The notes under the pieces: generated by a model
Databases searched by the model: none
Told to the model about the DNA's origin: nothing
Seen by the model: the letters and a program-made list of their open reading frames with translations, nothing else
Program-made: the position numbers and the translations under genes
In this document: piece by piece, positions 48,034-56,734 of the stretch
Position numbering within the stretch: position 1 is the first letter of the stretch
How the letters are laid out: each line of letters starts with the position of its first letter
Source: Serpentinicella alkaliphila
Lineage (GTDB): Bacteria; Bacillota; Clostridia; Peptostreptococcales; Natronincolaceae
Length of the DNA: 64,000 bases
Reading direction: 5' to 3'
Assembly: GCF_018141405.1 (NCBI RefSeq)
Contig: NZ_CP058648.1
Location: 2,247,001-2,311,000 of the forward strand

Positions 48034-48064
48034 CCTGACTTCAGAACATAAATTAATAACAAAT

Positions 48065-48108
48065 AATGAGTAAATGTCTAATTTTTAACATTTCTCATTA
48101 TTTTTTTA
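48065..48108 (+). terminator. Terminator-like hairpin inside the IS left end
   Basis: AATGAG(T)AAATGT at 48065-48077 pairs with ACATTTCTCATT at 48088-48099, one base bulged, and runs into a T-rich tract. It faces transcription entering from the M16 protease gene. Confidence 0.6.
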
Positions 48109-48185
48109 TTTATTAACACTCACGACTTGTCGTGGTGTAGAATATGATGTATAATATAGTTAGAGGGTTTTTGTGGAGGTGTAGC

Positions 48186-50046
48186 ATGTATATTAGTAAA
48201 TCTAAAAGACCAAATGGTAAATATTTTATATCAATCGCTAAGGGGATTAGAGATCCCAAAACTAAGAAATCAAAAAAAATTCAGATTAAAGGTTTTGGTA
48301 CTCATGATTTAGATTCTAAATCAGGTAAGGAAGCTCTTGCTCAAGCTGAAGCAGATCTAAAAGAAATGATTAGACTGGATGAAGCTTCTCAAGGATTTGA
48401 AAACTTTGAAGATTTCATTGAATCATTGTCAAAAGATAAGCTTTCTCTTAATCATAAAAACTTAGGTTATCTTCCATACCTAAAAATCTTTAACCAATTG
48501 AAATTACCTAACTTTTTACTAAAATGGTGAAAGATTCTAAACTAGATTATTCCTTTAGTAACTTAATGTTCTATCAGGTACTTGGTAGATTATTTAATCC
48601 TTCAAGCAAGCTTGAAGTGGCTTCTAGAAAAGATGATTTCCTATATGATTTCAGTTTTGTGAATAGCGATAACATTTATTCTTCCCTAGATGTTTTTTCT
48701 GGATTTAATAAACATAAATCTAAAGCACTAACAGATGGAGTTCAGCTCATAAAAAACATGGAAATCCTCTTAGATACCGTTGATTCAGAGGCTAAAAAAA
48801 TATTAGAATATAACATTAAAAACACTTCTGATGAATTGGAACAAAATATAGCTACCTATGATAAAAATTTTGAAATGAATGAAAATAAACTTTTCAAACA
48901 TTTAAATGATCATATAGGAAAGATTATTCCAGATAGAAATATGTCATTAGCATTTTATGACTGTACAACCTATTACTTTGAGTCTTTTGATGAAGACGGA
49001 TTTAGAGAAAGAGGTGTATGAGTAAGGATAATAAAAGAAATGAAACACAAGTTGTTATGGGCTTACTAATAGACACCAATGGGATACCTATTTCTTATAG
49101 GCTTTTTAAAGGCAACAAACATGAATTACATACCATGGAAGAAGTCATTGACGATATATTAAATAATTACACCATAAAAGAAATCATAATAGTGGCTGAT
49201 AGGGGCTTAAATTCAAGGGCTAACTTAGAGATGATTCGAGGTAAAGGGCTTAGTTACATTGTAGGTTCTAAGGGCAGTGCAGTTCCTAAAGATTTAAAAG
49301 AGAAGAAATTTAATTCATCTTGGAACATAACTTCTAATGCAGAAGCTAAATACAAAAGCGGATATATAACCAGTAAAAGAAAGGTGAGTCAGAATGATGA
49401 AACCTATGACGAATTAATCATAAAAAAATATTCAGATGTCTACAAAGAACGTGAGATGTTTAAACAAGAGAAAATGATTGAAAGAGCTAAAAAGAATATA
49501 AAGGATTTTACAATCAATTCAACAACTAAATCCAAAAGCAAGTATTATAAAGCAGTAGAAAACCCTAAAGAAAAAATAAACATTGAAATTGATGAGGAAA
49601 TAATTAAACAAGAGCAAGAAAATTTCGGATATTTTTACATTGTTACAAATAAAGTGGATATGAACCCAGCAGATATAATGGTAGCTTATAAATCTCTATA
49701 TAAAATTGAAGAATCCTTTAGAATATTAAAAACAAATTTAAAAACAAGACCAGTATATCACTTTAAAGAACGAAGAATTAGGTCGCATTTTTTAATTTGT
49801 TATTTAGCCTTAGTAATGCAAAGAATATTAGAGTATAAGTTAGCAGTGAATAAAGTTGAATTATCTACCTATGAAATAATCAATGGACTAGAAGGATTTA
49901 TAATAGATGAAATTGATTACAAAGTAGACAAATTATATATAATGTCAGACAAATTACTTAATAGTAAAATAAACAAAGACATATTTAAGATTGAAAAGAA
50001 TGTTCTGCTAAGTAATGAAATCCCCAATATAATTAAAAAGATGTAG
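48186..50046 (+). pseudogene. IS1634-type transposase split over three frames
   Basis: Three consecutive pieces together make one transposase of about 620 codons: 48186-48530, 48524-49021 and 49018-50046. The first has the N-terminal Met-Tyr-Ile-Ser-Lys-Ser-Lys-Arg start. The catalytic core spans pieces two and three: Phe-Tyr-Asp-Cys-Thr-Thr, Val-Ala-Asp-Arg-Gly-Leu-Asn, and Glu in Ile-Glu-Glu-Ser-Phe-Arg. Each junction is a -1 shift with overlapping start and stop (ATGGTGA, then ATGA). Either two single-base losses have inactivated it, or the pieces are coupled. No classic slippery heptamer is seen. Confidence 0.75.
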
Positions 50047-50064
50047 TGAACGTAAAACAACAAT

Positions 50065-50109
50065 AAAAAGTGCTGAAACTTCTATAGACAGACGATTACA
50101 GCACTTTTT
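50065..50109 (+). terminator. Terminator-like hairpin inside the IS right end
   Basis: AAAAAGTGCTG at 50065-50075 pairs perfectly with CAGCACTTTTT at 50099-50109. The A-run and T-run make it able to act on both strands, ending transposase transcription and shielding the element. Confidence 0.7.
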
Positions 50110-50135
50110 CTTATGAATGATGTTCCAAAGTCAGG

Positions 50136-50225
50136 AGACGGAAAATATAAAAAAACACATCTAAATAACAATCCTTCACCGAATTTGGTGAGGGATTTTT
50201 TGTCAAAAATATGAAAGTAATATAA
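50136..50225 (+). repeat. Right copy of the 90-bp direct repeat flanking the IS
   Basis: It starts exactly after the right IS end and repeats the end of the M16 protease gene and its terminator (AATCCTTCACC at 50171-50181 with GGTGAGGGATT at 50187-50197). The tail of the protease frame here is a silent remnant. It lies 68 bases before ymxH, so a working terminator now sits in that gene's upstream region. Confidence 0.9.
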
Positions 50226-50293
50226 TAAGCGAATAATATAGACAAACTATCAATATATATAATATAAGAAATAAAAAATTAGAGGTGATAATT

Positions 50294-50557
50294 ATGCTTT
50301 TTAGCACTATTGGAGGTAAAGAAATAGTAAATCTTTGTGATGGAAGTAGACTTGGTATTATAGCTGAGTCTGATTTATTAATTGACGAAAGAACTGGAAG
50401 AATTATTTCCTTGTTAATTCCAGATAAAAAAGGAATTTTAAGCTTTTTTTCTAATGATTCCTCATTAGAAATTCCATGGGAAGCAGTAAAAAAAATCGGT
50501 AATGATATGATTATTATTGAATTAGAGGATGAAAATAAAAGAAGACATTCTTTTTAA
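50294..50557 (+). CDS. ymxH: YlmC/YmxH-family PRC-barrel protein
   Basis: The 87-aa product is a single PRC-barrel domain with Gly-Gly-Lys-Glu-Ile-Val-Asn-Leu, Arg-Leu-Gly and a closing Ile-Pro-Trp-Glu-Ala-Val-Lys-Lys-Ile-Gly. This matches the YlmC/YmxH sporulation family. I use ATG 50294; GTG 50285 lies in the GAGGTGAT ribosome site. In B. subtilis ymxH directly follows mlpA, so the IS has split a conserved pair here. Confidence 0.88.
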   Translation: MLFSTIGGKEIVNLCDGSRLGIIAESDLLIDERTGRIISLLIPDKKGILSFFSNDSSLEIPWEAVKKIGNDMIIIELEDENKRRHSF

Positions 50558-50642
50558 CCTATATAAATTCTAGAATAGTTGTAAAATAAATAGTAAACAA
50601 TATTAAGAGTAACTTAACATAAGACTAATGAGGTGATATAAA

Positions 50643-51371
50643 ATGGATAAAATTATAATTAATGAGCAGCCAAGCCCTCAAATAAACGAAAGCAATAATG
50701 AAAATCTACAAAACATAAATGCTCTGGGAATTAATAATATACCAGATCAAAAACAAAATATTCACACACTTACTATTATAGGGCATATTGAAGGACACAT
50801 GGTTTCTCCGCCACAAAACAAATCAACAAAATATGAGCATATTATTCCTCAATTAGTTGCTGTTGAGGATAATCCTGAAGTTGAAGGTATGCTGGTAATC
50901 CTAAATACAGTCGGTGGTGATGTTGAGGCTGGATTAGCTTTAGCGGAACTGATTAATAGCTTATCTAAACCAAAGGTTAGTTTAGTGCTAGGTGGTAGTC
51001 ATAGTATTGGAGTACCATTAGCAACAGCAGCAGACTATTCATTTATTGCACCATCAGCTACAATGACAATTCATCCAATAAGAATGAATGGCCTAGTAAT
51101 AGGAGTTCCACAGACTTTCAGATATTTTAGTAAAATGCAGGATAGAATAATTGATTTCATCGCAAGAACATCAAATATTAATAGAGAAAAAGTTAGCGAG
51201 CTTATGAATGCAACTGATGAGCTAGCTAATGATGTAGGGACAATACTTATTGGTAAGTCAGCTGTAGACCATGGATTAATAGATGAGGTAGGTGGGTTGA
51301 ATTCAGCAATGACTAAATTAAGAGAAATGATTAAAAATAAGAATCAAGTAAATAATATTGAAACTCATTAA
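50643..51371 (+). CDS. tepA: ClpP-like serine protease TepA (YmfB)
   Basis: The 242-aa product has an N-terminal Asn/Gln-rich extension (about 1-40) and a ClpP-fold domain. Likely catalytic Ser121 is in Gly-Gly-Ser-His-Ser-Ile-Gly and His144 in Met-Thr-Ile-His-Pro. TepA was named translocation-enhancing in B. subtilis and may degrade signal peptides. In relatives it lies just before ftsK/spoIIIE; here an intron and accessory genes follow. Confidence 0.9.
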   Translation: MDKIIINEQPSPQINESNNENLQNINALGINNIPDQKQNIHTLTIIGHIEGHMVSPPQNKSTKYEHIIPQLVAVEDNPEVEGMLVILNTVGGDVEAGLALAELINSLSKPKVSLVLGGSHSIGVPLATAADYSFIAPSATMTIHPIRMNGLVIGVPQTFRYFSKMQDRIIDFIARTSNINREKVSELMNATDELANDVGTILIGKSAVDHGLIDEVGGLNSAMTKLREMIKNKNQVNNIETH

Positions 51372-51384
51372 CTAAGAGTAAGCT

Positions 51385-51420
51385 AAAAAGCATTAATATT
51401 AATATATTAGTGCTTTTTTT
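51385..51420 (+). terminator. Rho-independent terminator of tepA, target site of the intron
   Basis: AAAAAGCA at 51385-51392 pairs with TGCTTTTT at 51411-51418, extended by AT-rich pairs, with eight T's in all. The group IIC intron begins 4 bases after the T-run, as this intron class is known to insert just past terminator stems. Confidence 0.85.
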
Positions 51421-51424
51421 ATGC

Positions 51425-53330
51425 GTGCGCCCAGCATGGGCGTGAACTTGCTGGTGAAAGTCCAGTACGGGGGCTGGTAGTGCCAACCGTTAGCCAAGAG
51501 CAAGGGTGTCCATCGTGAGGTGGAATCTGAAGGAAGCTGGAGGCAAAGCACCGAACCGAGGTACACGAATCACATTCGAGGCTCATTCGAGTGGATGAGG
51601 TTGCGCAACAAACCAAAGTCCAATAACTACCCGAAACTTGAAGAGTAAATGTGGCGGTTACATGGTGTGAAAGTGCACGCTCTTACCTGGGGAGGTCTCA
51701 TGGACATGTGAAGATGAAATTCGAAACATGGTTGAAACAAGATTTATCATGAGAAGTCAGCAGAGGTCATATTAGCTAAAGGGTCATGAACCTTTAAGTG
51801 AAGGACTGAACGTTAGGAGGTTTTCAACTTTGAAAGACTTAGAACAATCACAGAGAAAGCAGACAACTAAATATTTAGGTCGCCTTGAGCAAGTAGAAGT
51901 GGAACTTCGAGGTAATCAAGGGCGCCGAGTGATGTCCTTGGAAACTCAAAGAGAGAAAGAGAAAACGATAGATTAGTTGATACTAGTGACCTACTCGATA
52001 GAATTCTAGCCAGAGATAATATGTTAATGGCTATGAAACGAGTAATTGCCAATAAAGGAAGTCATGGTGTTGACGGCATGAGATACGATGAACTTCGTGG
52101 ATTTGTCGTCAATCATTGGCTGAATATAAAGACAAGGTTACTAGAAGGAAAGTATATTCCCTCCCCCGTTAGGAGAGTAGAAATACCGAAACCTGATGGA
52201 GGAACAAGATTACTAGGGATACCTACGGTGCTAGACCGAATGATACAACAGGCGATAGCACAAGAGCTTAACAAAATCTACGAACCAACCTTCTCAGAGC
52301 GTAGCTATGGATTCCGACCTAAGCGACATGCACATATGGCTATCTCAAAGGCAAAAGAATACATTAACGAAGGGAATCGTTGGGTCGTAGATATGGACTT
52401 GGAGAAGTTTTTCGATAAAGTTAATCATGACATACTTATGGAACGCCTATCAAGAAGAATCAAAGATAAGAGAGTCATTAGACTAATAAGGAAATATCTA
52501 GAGAGTGGCATTATGATAGAAGGTTTAAAAGTAAGTAGCGAAGAAGGCACACCTCAAGGTGGACCCCTTAGTCCACTACTTTCAAATATAATGCTTGATG
52601 AAATAGATAAAGAATTAGAAGGTCGAGGACACAGATTCTGCCGCTTCGCGGATGATTGTAATATCTATGTTAAAAGCAAAAAGGCAGGAATTAGGGTCAT
52701 GGAGAGTATGACAAGATTGCTAGAAGGAAAGCTAAAGCTAAAAGTCAACAGAGAAAAGAGCAAGGTAGACTTAGTAACTAGAAGAAAATTTCTAGGGTTT
52801 TCATTTTACTTCAATAGAAATGGAGTCCAAGTAAGAATACATGAAAAATCATATAGGAGATTTAAGGAGAAGATTCGAGAAATAACGAATCGTAATAAAG
52901 GTATAAGTATGGAGTATCGCCTTAAAAGACTAAATGAAATCACAGTCGGTTGGATTAACTATTTCAGTATCGCGAAAGCGAAGGCAAGAATTAGAAGTCT
53001 TGAAGAATGGATAAGACGACGATTGAGGGCATGTATATGGAAACAATGGAAAAAGATTAAAACGAAGTTTATAAACCTAAAGAAGTTGGGTGTTGATAAA
53101 CAAAAATCTTGGGAATATGCAAACACAAGAAAAGGTTATTGGAGAATATCCAAAAGCCCAATTCTACAAAGAACGCTTACCAATACTCGCCTAGAAAAGC
53201 TAGGTTATAAAAGTATTAGTAAGCGCTATCAGTTAATACATTAGATCCTAATGAACCGCCAAGTACCGAACGGTATGCTTGGTGGTGTGAGAGGTCGGTA
53301 GATAAAATAATTATCTACCTCCTACTCGAT
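51425..53330 (+). mobile_element. Group IIC intron (1,906 bp)
   Basis: The 5' end reads GTGCGCCCAGCATGGGCG, close to the start of the structurally solved Oceanobacillus iheyensis group IIC intron, and further blocks agree (the AAGGGTGTCC region and AATCTGAAGGAAGC). Near the 3' end, domain V is at about 53253-53290 (ending GGTGGTGTGAGAGG). Domain VI is at about 53297-53320 (GGTAGATAA pairing with TTATCTACC). The end is CTACTCGAT at 53330. The RNA part 51425-51829 is clearly richer in G and C than its surroundings. The open frame sits in domain IV. Confidence 0.9.
51830..53244 (+). pseudogene. ltrA: Group IIC intron maturase / reverse transcriptase, frameshifted
   Basis: The reading frame starts at TTG 51830 with TAGGAGG upstream and runs 48 codons to a TAG at 51974. 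The rest of the protein continues in the -1 frame, and the longest piece opens at ATG 52021 (407 aa). It has reverse transcriptase motifs: Gly-Phe-Arg-Pro, Thr-Pro-Gln-Gly-Gly-Pro-Leu-Ser-Pro, and Phe-Ala-Asp-Asp in place of Tyr-Ala-Asp-Asp. A thumb/X maturase domain follows. It has no endonuclease domain, as normal for class C. The shift maps to the AAAA tract at 51962-51965. Confidence 0.8.
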
Positions 53331-53466
53331 AGTTAAAACTTTAAATAAAAAATGTGTATTAATATCATATGGAACAAATATAGTCTCATATTAACAAAAG
53401 TTAATATTGCAGAATTTAAACTAATATATTATATGGAGTTAAACTTTCGAAAGGTGGGGTGTATTT

Positions 53467-54774
53467 GTGGATTTTAGTGAAAATATAGATAATTTTAAAA
53501 AACTCAATAATAATGAAAAGTATGAGACTTCAAATTTAAATGTTTACAAGATTGTTACACCTTCAAATAATGAAACTAATTCAACTATAACAAATATAGG
53601 GCCTAATGTCAGTTCACAATTGAATGAGCTAAGAATAGCTGAGAGAACTCCTATTATTGAATTAAAATCTGTATATGGACTCTCTAGCTTACGTGATAAT
53701 GTAACAACCACTGGTTTTGGGACAGTAAGTAATACAACTTTCGAATATCAAGTAAGTACGACTACAGGAGAGTTAGACAGTGCAAAACTTGAGAGCGTTG
53801 AGCGTGGTAGATACATGCCTGGTTTTGCAGGTCAAGTAGGTATAGGAGTTAGGGTACCTAATGCTCCAACACATAATCAAATATTTAGATGGGGTTTGTT
53901 CGATGATAAAAATGGTGCATACTTCGGACAGAATGCTAATGGGGTTTTTGTAGGTATTCGCCGCGCGGGTATAGATACTATAATTCAACAAAATGATTGG
54001 AATATTGATCGTTTGGATGGTTCTGGTTCGAGTGGAGAAACATTAAATCTATCACATGGTAACATATTTCAGATAACCTTTACTTGGTATGGTTACGGGG
54101 TTATTCAATTTGATGTGGTACTACAGGATCATATAACAATGGCACAAAAGGTAGTTTCAGTACATAGATATAAGCCCATTGCTGAAACAAGCTTTACAGA
54201 TCCTAATTTACCTATAGGTGTTGAAATTGAGAATAATGGGTTAACGACAGGGGATAGGAGTATTCTTGTTGGGGGTAGGCAGTATAACATTATAGGAAAA
54301 TTTAGACCTGAATTTAGAATAACCTCAGACCGTAGAGATGTGACTGTTGGTTCAGGTGGGCTTCCAGTACTATCTTTTAAAAGAAAAACAATTTTCCCAG
54401 TTGGATCTAATCGACCTAATTCTGTGAGTTTAAAACTTGAAGGTCTAGATATTGTAACGGGGTCAGATATTTATTATAAAATAGTAGTAGGAGGTACTCT
54501 CAATGGTTCTTTTACAAATTTTCCGACAACTAATACAGCTATTCCTGATAGTGAAACTGCACTTTTAGTTAATAATAGCGCAACAACAATAACTGGCGGT
54601 CAAGTGATATATCAAGGGGTAGCGGCAGGTATACAAGGTACTGCAAGAGATTTAGCAACAGCAAGTTTGCTTAAATTTGAATTTCCTGGCGAAGAGCCTG
54701 TTACCCTTGTTATAGGAGCTATTGGTAATAATTCTGTAGTTTCTGCGGTATTAAGAATCACTGAAGAATGGTAA
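53467..54774 (+). CDS. Virus/phage structural-like protein of unknown role
   Basis: The 435-aa product has no signal peptide, membrane helix or cysteine. It has a polar N-terminus (1-75) and a beta-rich body. The stretch from about residue 115 to 220 includes Phe-Arg-Trp-Gly-Leu-Phe-Asp at 140, Asp-Arg-Leu-Asp-Gly-Ser-Gly at 181 and Ile-Phe-Gln-Ile-Thr-Phe-Thr-Trp-Tyr at 200. It resembles a domain I recall from structural proteins of large DNA viruses and jumbo phages. No other phage gene is nearby. A GTG start follows AAGGTGGGGTG. Function is unknown; a surface, fibre-like or spore-layer role is a guess. Confidence 0.6.
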   Translation: MDFSENIDNFKKLNNNEKYETSNLNVYKIVTPSNNETNSTITNIGPNVSSQLNELRIAERTPIIELKSVYGLSSLRDNVTTTGFGTVSNTTFEYQVSTTTGELDSAKLESVERGRYMPGFAGQVGIGVRVPNAPTHNQIFRWGLFDDKNGAYFGQNANGVFVGIRRAGIDTIIQQNDWNIDRLDGSGSSGETLNLSHGNIFQITFTWYGYGVIQFDVVLQDHITMAQKVVSVHRYKPIAETSFTDPNLPIGVEIENNGLTTGDRSILVGGRQYNIIGKFRPEFRITSDRRDVTVGSGGLPVLSFKRKTIFPVGSNRPNSVSLKLEGLDIVTGSDIYYKIVVGGTLNGSFTNFPTTNTAIPDSETALLVNNSATTITGGQVIYQGVAAGIQGTARDLATASLLKFEFPGEEPVTLVIGAIGNNSVVSAVLRITEEW

Positions 54775-54844
54775 GAACTAGGGTTAATAAATATTGTTAA
54801 CTTGAAATTATATTTCTGTAAAGAACTTAAAAAACTGTACATTT

Positions 54845-54876
54845 AAAACTAAGGTCAGTCCTTAGTTTTGTTTTTT
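54845..54876 (+). terminator. Rho-independent terminator after the virus-like gene
   Basis: AAAACTAAGG at 54845-54854 pairs perfectly with CCTTAGTTTT at 54860-54869 around a 5-base loop, and TTTTTT follows. It closes the gene as a single-gene unit. Confidence 0.85.
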
Positions 54877-54999
54877 AAGTTATTTAAAATAAGGTTATTA
54901 TAAAACTATGTTCATATTGTATTGCTATTAAGCCCTTAAGCATTGTATTATTGTAAGATGACATAATATTGGTAAGGAGGACATTTTGTCGCAATAAAA

Positions 55000-56265
55000 A
55001 TGACAGAGCTTTTACTTGCAACATCGAATATTTTATATTTTGTTGAAATGGATATACTAGGAGTTACCTCTAACCACTCAAAACGTGTAGCTTACATATC
55101 ATTAATGATTGCTTTAGAAATTAATCTTAGTCCAGAAGAATGTGTAGATATAGTTGGACTATCCATACTACACGATAACGGATTTAGCGAAAAATTATTA
55201 TATGAAAGGCTTAAGGGAGATCACATTAAAAGATTAGGGGACTTAGAGCAAGTAGAAGATCATTGTAATAATAGTGAGGAAAATATTAAAAATTTCCCTT
55301 TTATGACAGACGTTAAAAATGTTATTAAGTATCATCACGAAAGGTACGATGGCACAGGTTTTTTCTCAGTAAAAGGTGAAAGTATACCAATAATGGCCCA
55401 AATAATAAGCTTTGCAGATACTATAGATTTATTAGTTAATCTAAAGGAAAACTATATTGAGAAAGAAGAGAAGATAAATAGCTTTCTGACTGAACAGAAA
55501 AACAAGCTAGTATCAGAGTATATCTTAAATGCTTTTCAGAATGTACGTAGTAATACAAGTTTCCAATTAGATTTGAAGGGCGAATTTCTAGATAAGGCTT
55601 TAAAGAGAAACATTCCATACTTTGGTAAAGAGTTAAGCTTAAAGGACTTGAGAAGTATTTCAAAAGTGTTTTCAAAGATTATTGATTGTAAGTCTAAGTT
55701 TACGTCCATGCATTCGACAGGACTAGTTGAAAAAATTTCTATAATGGCTGACTATTATAAAAAAGACAATGATGAGAAAACAAAGCTAATTATAGCCGCT
55801 GATTTGCACGATATAGGAAAGTTAGCAATACCTAATAGTATATTAGAAAAAACCTCAAGGTTAACTGAAAAAGAATTTGAAACTATAAAAGCTCACGCCT
55901 ATTATTCGAGATCTTGCTTAGAATCTTTGGAGGGTTTAGAGGATATAGATGAGTGGATTGCTAATCACCATGAAAAACTAAATGGAACTGGTTATCCGAA
56001 TGGCCTTTCATCAGATAAATTAAACTTCAATTCACGCTTACTAGCTTGCGTTGATATTTATCAAGCACTAAAAGAAGATAGACCCTATAGGAAATCCTTA
56101 TCCCACGAACAATGTATGGTGATACTATATCATATGGCTAATGATAGTTTGATTGACTCCAAAATAACAAATGATATGGACATTGTATTTGCAATAAATT
56201 TTAAAATAAGTGTACCAAGGAGATGCATTATATCTCCAATAAATAATAAATTTTCAGAAGATTAA
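55000..56265 (+). CDS. Tandem HD / HD-GYP domain protein, likely c-di-GMP phosphodiesterase
   Basis: The 421-aa product has two HD domains. The C-terminal one (about 235-400) is a full HD-GYP: His-Asp-Ile-Gly-Lys, a later His, then His-His-Glu...Gly-Thr-Gly-Tyr-Pro and Asp-Arg-Pro-Tyr-Arg. The N-terminal one (about 20-150) is degraded: His-Asp-Asn-Gly-Phe loses the Lys and the GYP site reads Gly-Phe-Phe. It may serve as a regulatory half. No membrane segment. AAGGAGG ends 19 bases before ATG 55000, an unusual gap, so the start is uncertain. Confidence 0.82.
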   Translation: MTELLLATSNILYFVEMDILGVTSNHSKRVAYISLMIALEINLSPEECVDIVGLSILHDNGFSEKLLYERLKGDHIKRLGDLEQVEDHCNNSEENIKNFPFMTDVKNVIKYHHERYDGTGFFSVKGESIPIMAQIISFADTIDLLVNLKENYIEKEEKINSFLTEQKNKLVSEYILNAFQNVRSNTSFQLDLKGEFLDKALKRNIPYFGKELSLKDLRSISKVFSKIIDCKSKFTSMHSTGLVEKISIMADYYKKDNDEKTKLIIAADLHDIGKLAIPNSILEKTSRLTEKEFETIKAHAYYSRSCLESLEGLEDIDEWIANHHEKLNGTGYPNGLSSDKLNFNSRLLACVDIYQALKEDRPYRKSLSHEQCMVILYHMANDSLIDSKITNDMDIVFAINFKISVPRRCIISPINNKFSED

Positions 56266-56330
56266 ATTAATTATCTTGATTTTTAATATTAATTCTAATA
56301 GTATATATATAAAACTGAGGAGGATTAGAT

Positions 56331-56648
56331 ATGGAAAAATTTAATGATGTAACTGTAGTTAAAAAAGCAAATATATATTTTGATGGTAAGGTGACAAGTA
56401 GAACAATATTATTCGAAAATGGAGATAAGATAACATTAGGCATAATGATGCCAGGTAATTATGAGTTTGGAACAGAAGAAAAAGAAATAATGGAAATTCT
56501 TGCAGGAAATCTAGATGTCAAACTACCTAATAATGATGGCTGGATTTCTATTTTAGCAGGAGATTCCTTTGAAGTACCAAGTAATTCAAAATTTCAGTTA
56601 GTCGTGAAAGAAATCACAGATTATTGTTGTTCGTACATCAAAAAATAA
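56331..56648 (+). CDS. ppnP: Pyrimidine/purine nucleoside phosphorylase PpnP
   Basis: The 105-aa product is a small cupin of the PpnP (YaiE/DUF1255) family, which splits several nucleosides with phosphate. Family landmarks are [12 protein letters not shown], [10 protein letters not shown] and Phe-Glu-Val-Pro. GAGGAGG lies before the ATG. It is unlinked in function to its neighbours and probably part of the accessory insert. Confidence 0.9.
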   Translation: MEKFNDVTVVKKANIYFDGKVTSRTILFENGDKITLGIMMPGNYEFGTEEKEIMEILAGNLDVKLPNNDGWISILAGDSFEVPSNSKFQLVVKEITDYCCSYIKK

Positions 56649-56679
56649 GATGATAAACTTATTCTATATTAAGTAACCA

Positions 56680-56710
56680 CTTAAAAAATGAGGGGCAATA
56701 AACCCCTCAT
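56680..56710 (-). terminator. Terminator of the decayed YkuK gene
   Basis: ATGAGGGG at 56688-56695 pairs perfectly with CCCCTCAT at 56703-56710. The T-run is on the minus strand (TTTTTT at 56687-56682), so it serves the minus-strand pseudogene. It may also end ppnP on the plus strand, where the tail is weaker. Confidence 0.7.
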
Positions 56711-56734
56711 AGTTAAAATTATTAATAGCATTAC

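Larger units (their letters stand above)
48034..50135 (+). mobile_element. IS1634-family insertion sequence (2,102 bp) with 90-bp target repeat
   Basis: The element starts CCTGACTTCAGAACAT and ends in the complement of CCTGACTTTGGAACAT, so the 16-base inverted ends match at 14 positions. It holds a DDE transposase of the IS1634 type in three overlapping frames. Hairpins with T-runs lie inside both ends (48065-48108 and 50065-50109) and would shield it from outside transcription. The flanks are the 90-bp repeats at 47944-48033 and 50136-50225. IS1634 of Mycoplasma mycoides is known for long, variable target repeats, which fits. Confidence 0.9.

Noticed and set aside
53331-53466. Promoter for the virus-like gene (TTGCAG with TTATAT-type -10)
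   Set aside because: The spacing and -10 match are poor; I could not support one choice over others in this AT-rich stretch.
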